Shown: positions 1 to 6,965 of the stretch, one piece after another
How the letters are laid out: each line of letters opens with the position of its first letter
Position numbering within the stretch: position 1 is the stretch's first letter
From: Saprospiraceae bacterium
GTDB lineage: Bacteria; Bacteroidota; Bacteroidia; Chitinophagales; Saprospiraceae
DNA: 8,355 nt
Direction: 5' to 3'
Assembly (NCBI GenBank): GCA_020630895.1
Contig: JAHDII010000132.1
Coordinates: 1-8,355, forward strand
Notes under the pieces: generated by a model
The model's input: the letters and a program-made list of their open reading frames with translations, nothing else
Told to the model about the DNA's origin: nothing
The model's database searches: none
Program-made: the position numbers and the translations under genes

Positions 1-638
1 TTTCTGAATTTGAAGAAAAAAGGATTTTAGAAAGAATATTTTATTTAAAATATAATCAATTATCTTTAAAAGAAAAAATTATAGAAACCAAAAAATATTC
101 TCAGGATCAACGACAAGTTTTTGCAATACAACAGGAAATATTATCTAAAATTTCTTTTGAAGATTTAAAATTGGTTTTGGATTTATCTATGGAACTAGTA
201 GAAGAAGAAAATAAATCTCCATTTTTATTTGTAGAAAAAAAGTTTGGTTTTCCACATTCTTTATTTGAATCTGAAAAAACAAGAAAAATGTTTAAAGCAG
301 ATTTAGAAAAGTATAACAAAACAGAAATGTATAAAAAATATTTAGTTCAATCAGGACTAGAAGTTTTTACATCCTTAAATGAAATTGATTTTGATAAAAT
401 ACAATGTATTTTAGAGTACGATATTGTAAGTCCTTTTTCAAGTACAATTTCTAAAACGAATACTTATTTTACTATAGGTGTTATACAATTATTATCTTCT
501 ATTTTTAATGAGAATGAAATGGAATATAATCCTCAAAAAAATATAAGAGAACAAGCACAAAAATGGACAGAATTTCTTAAAAAAGAAGGTAAGTTTTCTA
601 ATCAAAAAATTTATCCCTCTTTTAATCATAATTCATAA
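1..638 (+). CDS. Unrecognised Lys/Glu-rich protein, 5' end missing
   Basis: An open frame enters from the left edge (first full codon at 3) and ends with TAA at 636-638, giving 211 visible residues. A shorter reading from TTG at 171 is possible, but the 56 codons before it are open and have the same A/T-rich, Lys/Glu/Ile-rich coding character, so I treat the frame as one truncated gene. The product looks soluble: no transmembrane run, many charged helical stretches, and no motif I can tie to a family. A Phe/Pro patch (FVEKKFGFPHSLF) lies near visible residues 77-89. The base composition is very A/T-rich but resembles the neighbouring GNAT gene, so transfer is not indicated. Function is unknown; the coding call is solid, the product is not identifiable from this portion. 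Confidence 0.8.
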   Translation, partial: SEFEEKRILERIFYLKYNQLSLKEKIIETKKYSQDQRQVFAIQQEILSKISFEDLKLVLDLSMELVEEENKSPFLFVEKKFGFPHSLFESEKTRKMFKADLEKYNKTEMYKKYLVQSGLEVFTSLNEIDFDKIQCILEYDIVSPFSSTISKTNTYFTIGVIQLLSSIFNENEMEYNPQKNIREQAQKWTEFLKKEGKFSNQKIYPSFNHNS

Positions 639-668
639 TACTGTTAAATAGAACTATTCTGTTTTTAT

Positions 669-698
669 TTTGTTAATATATATTGTAAAATATCTTTG
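669..698 (+). promoter_or_regulatory. Bacteroidota-type promoter for the GNAT/DUF3293 unit
   Basis: A TTTG -33 element (669-672) is followed after exactly 18 bp by TATCTTTG (691-698), a perfect match to the TAnnTTTG -7 consensus used by the Bacteroidota primary sigma factor. Transcription would start near 703-705, giving a leader of about 75 nt before the ATG at 779. The match is seen directly; promoter activity is inferred. Confidence 0.75.
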
Positions 699-778
699 CA
701 TAAAAGTTTTTTTCATCTTTACAAAATATCAACATTGTTTTTAATAATAGTGTTACTAAATAAATAATACACATTAGT

Positions 779-2083
779 ATGTTTTGTTCTTATTATCCAG
801 GTTCATTAAATTCTAAAGAAGAAAATAAAAATGGACGATATAGTATTGAAGGAACTAACTTGGAATTCAAAATACATTATCGTTTTAAAGATATTCAGTC
901 TTCTTTAGCTCCTTCTGAAAGTATTTTTATGAATGCTTCCTATCAGCAAATTTTAGAAGATTATCCTTCCAATGAAATGGAATTTGTTTATATCCCCGTT
1001 TATGAAGATGGAACAGAAATAGGAATAATTATGGCTCAAACTATAATGGTTCGAGGAAAAAATGCTATTCGTCTTGATAATAATAAAACGTGGAATACTT
1101 GGATAAAAAAACAATTATTAAAATTTATTAATATTAGAGGTTTTGTAGTAGGAAATTTGGCTTTAACAGGAAATTATGGCTTACATTTTAAAAATAAATC
1201 TGAAAGAGAAACTTTTGCTATTTTAAATATTATTACTCAAAATGCTTTACCTGTTGTTGAAAAAGAAAAAGGATATAAATTAAAAGTTTTATTTTATAAA
1301 GATTTTAATGAAGCAGAAACTGCACAATCTTCTGTTTTGACTCAAGCGAATTATCATTGTTTTACCGCAGAGCCTTGTATGATATTACCCCTCTCTTCTG
1401 ATTGGAATTCTTTTGATGATTATTTAGCAGCAATGAGTTCTAAATATCGAGTTCGAGCAAAACGAGCCTTTAAAAAAGGAAAAGATTTAAAGAAAATAGA
1501 ATTTAATGAGGAACAAATTGTAGAACATAAAAAAGAATTACATCAATTATACCTTAAAGTTTGCGAATCTGTTGATTTTAATTTAATGACTTTAGATCAG
1601 GAATATTTTGTAGAATTAAAAAAACGATTAAAAGAAAAATATAAATTATTCGCCTATTTTTTAGATGGAAAATTAATTGCATTTTTTACAACGATTCAGG
1701 ATAAAGGAGAAACTCATGCTCATTTTTTAGGAATGGATGCTTCTTATAATCCAAAATATCAATTGTATTTAAATATTTTATATGATATTATTCGTGTAGG
1801 AATAGAAGAAAAATCTTCTTTAATTGATTTTGCAAGAACAGCACCAGAAATTAAAAGTTCTGTAGGAGCAGAACCCAGAGAATTATTCATTTTCTTAAAA
1901 CATAAAAACACTCTTTCTAATAAAATATTAAAAAGAGTATATAAATTTTTAGAACCCACTAAAAAAGTGATTTATAGAAGCCCTTTTAAAAATAGGAATA
2001 TTTCTGAACAAAAAACAGAAAAAACAAATGAAGAAAAATTACTTCAACCCTCTGCCAAAACATATTCCTCAAAAACTTTATGA
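779..2083 (+). CDS. GNAT-family acyltransferase, BioF2-like / FemAB-type
   Basis: This 434-residue protein resembles the BioF2-like (Acetyltransf_6) branch of the GNAT superfamily. Many members are predicted to transfer an acyl or aminoacyl group to a small molecule or cell-envelope precursor; the substrate here is unknown. Family-type features are visible: a substrate-entry segment near residues 47-75 (ESIFMNASY, then MEFVYIPVY), the basic helix SSKYRVRAKRAFKKGKDL (220-237) characteristic of the second domain, a core beta strand YFLDGKLIAFF (293-303), HAHFLGMD (313-320), and ARTAPEIKSSVGAEP (352-366) near the acyl-donor fold. No signal peptide or membrane segment is seen, so it is probably cytoplasmic. 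ATG 779 is the only sensible start: an in-frame stop lies at 761-763 with no start codon between. No Shine-Dalgarno is visible. The last ~30 residues are low-complexity and overlap the next gene by 56 bp. Family confidence is high, substrate unknown. Confidence 0.85.
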   Translation: MFCSYYPGSLNSKEENKNGRYSIEGTNLEFKIHYRFKDIQSSLAPSESIFMNASYQQILEDYPSNEMEFVYIPVYEDGTEIGIIMAQTIMVRGKNAIRLDNNKTWNTWIKKQLLKFINIRGFVVGNLALTGNYGLHFKNKSERETFAILNIITQNALPVVEKEKGYKLKVLFYKDFNEAETAQSSVLTQANYHCFTAEPCMILPLSSDWNSFDDYLAAMSSKYRVRAKRAFKKGKDLKKIEFNEEQIVEHKKELHQLYLKVCESVDFNLMTLDQEYFVELKKRLKEKYKLFAYFLDGKLIAFFTTIQDKGETHAHFLGMDASYNPKYQLYLNILYDIIRVGIEEKSSLIDFARTAPEIKSSVGAEPRELFIFLKHKNTLSNKILKRVYKFLEPTKKVIYRSPFKNRNISEQKTEKTNEEKLLQPSAKTYSSKTL

Positions 2084-2468
2084 TGCATATGTATTAGCAG
2101 AATATATTGTAGAAAAACCTTTCTTTTTAGAAATAAAAGTAAATCAAAATAATCATCAATTCAATGATTATTTAAATAAAAACAATTATACGTCTTGGGG
2201 GTTTATTACGGCATGGAATCCTTATTCAAAAGAATTACCTCTAACAGAAAATAAAAAAAGAAATCAAGAATTATTAAAAGAACTTGAAGAGCAAAATTAT
2301 ACTTATCTTGATGGAGAAGGTAGGGGAGATAATTGGTCAGAAAAAAGTTTTTTAGTTTTTGATATTTCTAAAAAAGATATTATACAATTAGCCAAAAAGC
2401 ACCAACAAAATGCAGTGCTTTTTGGAAATATAAATGAAGAGGCACAACTCGTTTTTTGTATAGAATAA
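2028..2468 (+). CDS. DUF3293 domain-containing protein
   Basis: This is a complete 146-residue small protein matching the DUF3293 family in length and motifs. Near the N-terminus LYDAYVLAEYIV (17-28) is the family's opening helix. The central GFITAWNPYSKELPLTENKKRN block (58-79) is the signature, with the ITAWNP core followed by an EN..RN pair. Next come GEGRGDNWSEKSFLVFDI (97-114), the family's Gly-rich loop and W-E-S segment, and HQQNAVLFG (125-133), the usual QNA strand. The biochemical role of DUF3293 is not established. The start at 2028 is the only ATG that keeps the opening helix, so the 56-bp overlap with the GNAT gene is probably real and suggests translational coupling in one transcript. 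It ends 13 bp from the stop of the convergent transaldolase gene. Confidence 0.9.
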   Translation: MKKNYFNPLPKHIPQKLYDAYVLAEYIVEKPFFLEIKVNQNNHQFNDYLNKNNYTSWGFITAWNPYSKELPLTENKKRNQELLKELEEQNYTYLDGEGRGDNWSEKSFLVFDISKKDIIQLAKKHQQNAVLFGNINEEAQLVFCIE

Positions 2469-2481
2469 AACCTCTTAAATT

Positions 2482-3138
2482 TTACCCATTTAATTTTCTA
2501 TAATCCGCTAAGAATTTGTCTAAGCCAATATCAGTAAGAGGATGTTTAAATAAACCATGAATCGTATTTAATGGGCAAGTCACTACGTCGGCACCTGCTA
2601 ATGCACATAATTTAATATGACCAGAAGTACGAATCGAAGCAGCTAAAATTTCAGTAGCAAAACCATAATTGGCATATATCTCTACAATCTCTTCAATTAA
2701 TAACATTCCATCCCAATTGGTATCATCTATCCTACCAATAAAAGGAGAAACATAAGTCGCTCCTGCTTTTGCTGCTAATAAAGCCTGTGCCGCTGAAAAA
2801 ACTAAAGTACAATTCGTTCTAATTCCATGAGCAGAAAAATAACTCAAAGCTTTAACCCCTTCTTTAATCATAGGAACTTTAACGACAATATTAGGTGCTA
2901 AAGAAGCCAATTGTTTTCCTTCTTGGACCATGCCCTCAAAATCTGTAGCAATCACTTCAGCACTTACATCGCCATCGACTAATTGAGCAATATCAACATA
3001 GCGTTGTAGGAAATTCTCTTCTCCAGAAATTCCTTCTTTTGCCATTAATGATGGATTAGTCGTTACACCATCCAAAATACCTAAATCATGGGCTTCTTTA
3101 ATTTGTTCTAAATTAGCAGTATCTATAAAAAATTTCAT
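2482..3138 (-). CDS. tal: Transaldolase, small TalC/MipB (type 3B, FSA-like) class
   Basis: This 218-residue single-domain TIM-barrel aldolase has the normal length for the TalC/MipB/FSA subfamily. It would move a dihydroxyacetone unit between sugar phosphates in the non-oxidative pentose phosphate pathway, in the cytoplasm. Visible signatures: FIDTANL (4-10) with the conserved acid Asp6, GVTTNPSL (24-31), IVVKVPM (84-90) with Lys87 as the Schiff-base lysine, NCTLVFS (109-115), SPFIGRID (131-138) with Arg136, and LAASIR (165-170). Two positions separate true transaldolases from fructose-6-phosphate aldolase: E. coli FSA has Gln59 and Tyr131, here the equivalents are Glu61 and Phe133, favouring transaldolase. 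Automated pipelines often call this subfamily fsa. The ATG at 3136-3138 has no clear Shine-Dalgarno but has its own -7 box 26 bp upstream. It is divergent from the surface-protein gene and transcribed alone. Confidence 0.95.
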   Translation of the reverse strand: MKFFIDTANLEQIKEAHDLGILDGVTTNPSLMAKEGISGEENFLQRYVDIAQLVDGDVSAEVIATDFEGMVQEGKQLASLAPNIVVKVPMIKEGVKALSYFSAHGIRTNCTLVFSAAQALLAAKAGATYVSPFIGRIDDTNWDGMLLIEEIVEIYANYGFATEILAASIRTSGHIKLCALAGADVVTCPLNTIHGLFKHPLTDIGLDKFLADYRKLNG

Positions 3139-3163
3139 ATTATATTTTCTTTATATTTTATCG

Positions 3164-3171
3164 CAAAGATA
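3164..3171 (-). promoter_or_regulatory. -7 box upstream of transaldolase
   Basis: Read on the minus strand this is TATCTTTG, the same perfect TAnnTTTG box found before the GNAT and LOG genes. It would place the transcript start about 20 nt before the ATG at 3138. The upstream -33 element is poor: the nearest TTG (3186-3188) is separated by only 14 bp instead of about 18. Confidence 0.6.
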
Positions 3172-3220
3172 AAAAACATTATTACCAATTATCATTGTAC
3201 TATGACATTTGATGCTTAAC

Positions 3221-3240
3221 ATATTAAAATCATTTAATAT
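3221..3240. repeat. Inverted repeat, 8-bp arms, in divergent intergenic region
   Basis: ATATTAAA (3221-3228) and TTTAATAT (3233-3240) are exact inverse complements around a 4-nt spacer. ATATTAAA recurs directly at 3247-3254 and 3311-3318. It sits about 25 bp upstream of the -7 box for the surface-protein gene and could be an operator, but all arms are pure A/T in an A/T-rich region, so chance is a real alternative. Confidence 0.3.
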
Positions 3241-3264
3241 AAAGAGATATTAAATTCAAATTCA

Positions 3265-3272
3265 TATATTTG
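3265..3272 (+). promoter_or_regulatory. -7 box upstream of the SprB-repeat surface protein
   Basis: TATATTTG matches TAnnTTTG exactly and lies 48 bp before the ATG at 3321, implying a leader of roughly 40 nt. No TTTG occurs at the expected distance upstream (the nearest is at 3208-3211, far too distant). This is either a weak promoter or one needing an activator. Confidence 0.45.
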
Positions 3273-3320
3273 TTAACTTAATATATTGAATGATTCAGTG
3301 AATTTAAAAAATATTAAAAT

Positions 3321-6300
3321 ATGAACTTAAAATCTTTACTTTTTAAAATATCATTACTTATCGTTTTGGTACTTCTTTTCTTAGCTAATTCATCTAATCC
3401 ACCGAATGGACGAACAGGAGCACCAGGAGATGGATTGTGTAGTAATGCTGGTTGTCATAGTAGTGCAGGATCATTTACTGGAGATATTACCATTTCTGGT
3501 TTACCTACTACAGTTACACCTAATACAACTTATCCTATTACTGTAGAAATTAATAATTTTGATGAAAATGCTGTTCGTACAGGTTTTCAATTAGTCGCTT
3601 TAGATGGAAGTAATAATAATGTAGGAACTATTACAGGAGGAACTAATGTTGTTGCTACAACTACAGCTAATGGTAGAATATATGCAGAACATAGCCCTGC
3701 TCAAAATTTTATTAGTGGAACTTATGCTTATTCATTCAATTGGACTTCTCCTGCTTCAGGTTCTGATATAACCATGTATGCTGCAGGGGTTATTGGAAAT
3801 GGAGTAGGTTCTACTGGAGATGTAGTTGTAACAACAACCTCTTCAGGTACATTTGCAGCAGCTCCAGTAACAGTTTCTATTCTATCTTCAAGTAATGTAA
3901 CTTGTAATGGTGGTACTGACGGAGCAGCAACAGCAAATGCTTCTGATGGTACAAGTCCTTATACCTTTCAATGGTCTAATGGAACTAGTAGTGCAGTAGT
4001 AACAGGTTTATCTGCTGAAACTTATACTGTAACTGTTACTGATGATTTAGGTGGAACAGCAACAACTTCTGTAACAATAACAGAGCCTAGTGCCATTTCT
4101 TGTTCTATCACAAATATTACAGATGTAAGCTGTAATGGAGGAACAGATGGAAGTGCTACAATTACTTGTTCTGGAGGAACAGGAAATATTACTTCTGTAT
4201 GGCCCGGAGGGATGACTGGAAATACAGCAACAGGACTTTCAGCAGGAGTATATGAAGTTATTAGTACAGATGCTAATGGATGTTCAGTTGCTACAAATGT
4301 TACTATTAATGAAAATGCAGCTCTTACAGGAACTGTAAATGTAACAAATGAAACAGCCAATGGAGCAAATGATGGTACAGCTACAGCCGTTGTTTCTGGA
4401 GGTACAGGAACATATACTTATGCTTGGAGTAATGCAGTATCAGGAGCTACTATCACTAATTTATCTCCAGATACATATACAGTTACGATTACAGATTCTA
4501 ATGCTTGTTCAGTTGTATATTCTGGTCTAATTTCTGCTTTTGGTTGTGATATTTCAGCTTCTATTACAGCTACGGATGTAAGTTGTAATGGAGAAAATGA
4601 TGGAAGTGCTACTGTTGTAGGAACAGGAGGAACACTCCCTTATTCTTATTCATGGTCAAATGGAGATGTTGCAGTAACATCTTATAATTTAGGAGCAGGA
4701 ATTTATACTGTAACAATTACAGATTTCAATGATTGTGTTTCTACGGCAGAAGTAGTGATTAGTGAGCCATTTGCTTTATCATGTACTATTACGAGCCAAT
4801 CTAATCCAATGTGTTTTCAAGGAGCAGATGGTACTGCTATCATTAATTGTACAGGAGGAACGGGAACATATACTTATACTTGGTCAAATGGAGGAACACT
4901 CAATAATGTCAATGATTTAACATCAGGAACACATACTGTAACAGTAACGGATGCTGTAGGTTGCCAAGTAATAGAAACAGTAACCTTAAATAATCCAAGT
5001 CAAATACAACCTAATGTAAATACAACAGATGAAACTTCTGTTGGAGCAGATAATGGAACAGCTTCTTCTTCTCCAGTAGGAGGAACAGGACCTTATACTT
5101 ATATGTGGAATACAGGAAGTTCCAATTCCTCCATTTCAGGATTAACTCCAGGAACATATAGCGTTACCATAACAGACTCAAATGGTTGTGTAAAAGTAGG
5201 TTCAGGAGTTGTAGAAGGTGCAAATTGTAATATTTCAGTTTCATTGACTAATATTTCAACAATTTCTTGTCATGGAGCTAACGATGCTTCTGTAACAGCT
5301 GTAGGAAATAATGGCTTATCTCCTTATATATATACTTGGTCTAATGGATTTTTTGGAGCAACAGCAAATGGTTTAGGATCAGGTCCTTATGCTGTAACAG
5401 TAATAGATGAAGCCAATTGTGCAGTTTCTACATCTATTCATATTATTTCTCCCTCTGCAATTATTGTAACAACATCTTCTATTGATGCTATTTGCCCTAG
5501 TTCTACTACAGGTAGTGCTTCAGTAACATCAACGGGAGGAATAGGAGCACATTCTTATCAATGGTCTAATGGAGAAAGTGGAGATAATATTTCTAATATT
5601 GCAGCAGGAGTATATACAGTAACAGTAACAGATAATAATGGTTGTACAATGACTAATACAGCAACAGTTGAGGAACCACCTGCCTTAGTATTTAGCGAAA
5701 TATCATCTACAGATGTATTATGTAATGGAGGGAGTGATGGAACAGTTACAGCAGTTGCTACTGGAGGAACGCCAGGATATTCTTACACTTGGTCGAATGG
5801 AACAACTACAATGAGTAATTCTGTTACAGGTTTAATGGCAGATACATATACAGTAACTGTAACCGATGCGAATGGTTGTGAAACAACAGCTTCTGTAGAG
5901 GTTAATGAACCAGAACCTTTAGTAATTACAAATATTATTGCTTCTCATGTTTCTTGTAATGGCGAAGCTGACGGATTGGCTACTGCTTTGGTTTCAGGAG
6001 GAACAACTCCTTATTCTTATCAGTGGTCTAATGGAACGAACACAACAGATCCAATCCTAACAGGTTTATCTGCTGGAACATATACTTTAACAATTGTTGA
6101 TGCCAATGGTTGTATTTCTGATAGTGAATCAGTAGCTATTTTAGAGCCAGAAACATTAATTATAGATGGTATAACAGCAACGGATATTTCTTGTAATGGT
6201 GGTTCTGATGGTAGTTTAACTGTAAATGTTTCAGGAGGAACAGCTCCTTATATGTATGAGTGGTCTGATAATACTACAACAGGAACCAATGGAAATTTAG

Positions 6301-6878
6301 AAGTAGGAACATATACTGTTACGGTAACCGATGCCAATGGTTGTACTTCTATGCCTATGGAAGCTTCTATTGCAGAACCAGATGTATTAATGGTTACGAT
6401 TGATGCTGTAAATGATGAAATGGATGGTGATGGAACAGGAAGTATTTCCATTTCAGTATCTGGAGGTGTTACTCCTTATACTTATGATTGGCAAAGTGGT
6501 GGTTCTTCTGTTTCTACAGATATGAACCCTAGTGGATTATCTGCTGGAGATTATGCAGTAGATGTAACAGATGCGAATGGTTGTGTAGTAACTTCTACAA
6601 CAGCAACAATAGATAATATCGTAGATGTTGTTGATTTATCTTTAGCTACTTTAATTGAAGTATTTCCTAATCCTACAAATGATAAAATTTATATCAACTG
6701 GCAAGGAACTTCAAATGCTCAAATTTCTGTTATGAATATTACAGGAAAATTAATATTACAAAAAGAAATTGAACCAGGAAATTCACCTGTTGATGTATCT
6801 CATATTTCTAGTGGTATTTATTTATTAAGAATTCAATCTGGAAATTCATTTATAACAAAAAAAATAATGATTGATTAA
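3321..6878 (+). CDS. T9SS-secreted surface protein: choice-of-anchor V domain plus 12 SprB-like repeats
   Basis: This is an 1185-residue exported protein. Residues 1-24 form a signal peptide (basic MNLKSLLFK start, then a Leu/Ile/Val core). Residues ~30-178 match the choice-of-anchor V (Reeler-like) domain: GRTGAPGDG (30-38), a C40-X4-C45-H46 motif, and later GRIYAEH and FNWTSPASG. Twelve ~76-residue SprB-type repeats follow from residue ~183, each with an opening CNGxxDG, a GGTxPYxYxWSNG core, GLxxGTYTVTVTD and a closing NGC. Residues ~1113-1185 are a T9SS type A sorting domain, so the protein should cross the outer membrane by T9SS and be anchored to the surface or released after sortase cleavage. 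SprB of Flavobacterium is a far larger gliding adhesin; this one is shorter, shares only the repeat type, and lacks the spr neighbours, so adhesion is inferred and gliding is not claimed. It is richer in Gly/Thr/Ala codons, hence higher GC, than its neighbours. No Shine-Dalgarno is visible. Confidence 0.93.
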   Translation: MNLKSLLFKISLLIVLVLLFLANSSNPPNGRTGAPGDGLCSNAGCHSSAGSFTGDITISGLPTTVTPNTTYPITVEINNFDENAVRTGFQLVALDGSNNNVGTITGGTNVVATTTANGRIYAEHSPAQNFISGTYAYSFNWTSPASGSDITMYAAGVIGNGVGSTGDVVVTTTSSGTFAAAPVTVSILSSSNVTCNGGTDGAATANASDGTSPYTFQWSNGTSSAVVTGLSAETYTVTVTDDLGGTATTSVTITEPSAISCSITNITDVSCNGGTDGSATITCSGGTGNITSVWPGGMTGNTATGLSAGVYEVISTDANGCSVATNVTINENAALTGTVNVTNETANGANDGTATAVVSGGTGTYTYAWSNAVSGATITNLSPDTYTVTITDSNACSVVYSGLISAFGCDISASITATDVSCNGENDGSATVVGTGGTLPYSYSWSNGDVAVTSYNLGAGIYTVTITDFNDCVSTAEVVISEPFALSCTITSQSNPMCFQGADGTAIINCTGGTGTYTYTWSNGGTLNNVNDLTSGTHTVTVTDAVGCQVIETVTLNNPSQIQPNVNTTDETSVGADNGTASSSPVGGTGPYTYMWNTGSSNSSISGLTPGTYSVTITDSNGCVKVGSGVVEGANCNISVSLTNISTISCHGANDASVTAVGNNGLSPYIYTWSNGFFGATANGLGSGPYAVTVIDEANCAVSTSIHIISPSAIIVTTSSIDAICPSSTTGSASVTSTGGIGAHSYQWSNGESGDNISNIAAGVYTVTVTDNNGCTMTNTATVEEPPALVFSEISSTDVLCNGGSDGTVTAVATGGTPGYSYTWSNGTTTMSNSVTGLMADTYTVTVTDANGCETTASVEVNEPEPLVITNIIASHVSCNGEADGLATALVSGGTTPYSYQWSNGTNTTDPILTGLSAGTYTLTIVDANGCISDSESVAILEPETLIIDGITATDISCNGGSDGSLTVNVSGGTAPYMYEWSDNTTTGTNGNLEVGTYTVTVTDANGCTSMPMEASIAEPDVLMVTIDAVNDEMDGDGTGSISISVSGGVTPYTYDWQSGGSSVSTDMNPSGLSAGDYAVDVTDANGCVVTSTTATIDNIVDVVDLSLATLIEVFPNPTNDKIYINWQGTSNAQISVMNITGKLILQKEIEPGNSPVDVSHISSGIYLLRIQSGNSFITKKIMID
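3867..6617 (+). repeat. Tandem array of twelve SprB-type protein repeats
   Basis: Counting the opening Cys (or its replacement) of each unit, repeats fall at residues 195, 271, 346, 422, 498, 573, 650, 725, 801, 879, 958 and 1034, spacings of 75-79 residues (about 228 bp). Repeats 3, 6 and 12 replace the opening Cys with Ala, Ser and Met; repeat 1 lacks the closing Cys (DLGG). Repeats 1-3 and 4-6 form two copies of a larger 227-residue unit. Divergence at DNA level is substantial, so the array is old rather than a recent slippage product. Confidence 0.9.
6657..6878 (+). other. T9SS type A C-terminal sorting domain
   Basis: The region encodes residues 1113-1185 of the surface protein plus the stop. 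The usual type A elements appear in order: EVFPNPTND opening, a central strand with NITGKLILQ, SSGIYLLRI (the G-x-Y segment), and a basic end, TKKIMID. In this family the domain is recognised by the type IX translocon and removed by the PorU sortase at the surface; neither partner is encoded in the window. Confidence 0.9.
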
Positions 6879-6897
6879 TTAATCATTATTTTGAATG

Positions 6898-6946
6898 ATA
6901 ATAAAAAAGCGTTTCAAAAATTATTTTTGAAACGCTTTTTTATTAT
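6898..6946. terminator. Bidirectional intrinsic terminator
   Basis: Two perfectly complementary 23-nt arms (6898-6920 and 6924-6946) flank a 3-nt loop TTA. The arm core is GCGTTTC / GAAACGC, bordered by an A-run on the left and a T-run on the right, so both strands give a stem followed by U-rich RNA. It sits between the convergent surface-protein gene (stop at 6878) and LOG gene (stop at 6966) and should terminate both. Confidence 0.9.
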
Positions 6947-6965
6947 TAGATAAAATCAAGAGATT

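Noticed and set aside
107..319. Minus-strand 70-codon frame at the left edge (and 1759-1959 minus inside the GNAT gene)
   Set aside because: Both are antisense to confident coding frames and have no recognisable features.
647..658. Possible terminator hairpin after the first gene (AATAG / CTATT followed by T-rich DNA)
   Set aside because: The stem is only 5 bp with a 2-nt loop, too tight and weak to support a terminator call.
4022..4360. Long open frame on the minus strand inside the repeat array (also 6248-6451 minus and 4348-4530 plus)
   Set aside because: These are by-products of the Gly/Thr/Val-rich repeated codons of the real gene; translations are Val/Pro-rich with no family resemblance and no own promoter.
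3867..6617. Regular ~228-bp period considered as a CRISPR or satellite-like array
   Set aside because: The period is that of a protein repeat; DNA copies are diverged, in frame and continuously coding.
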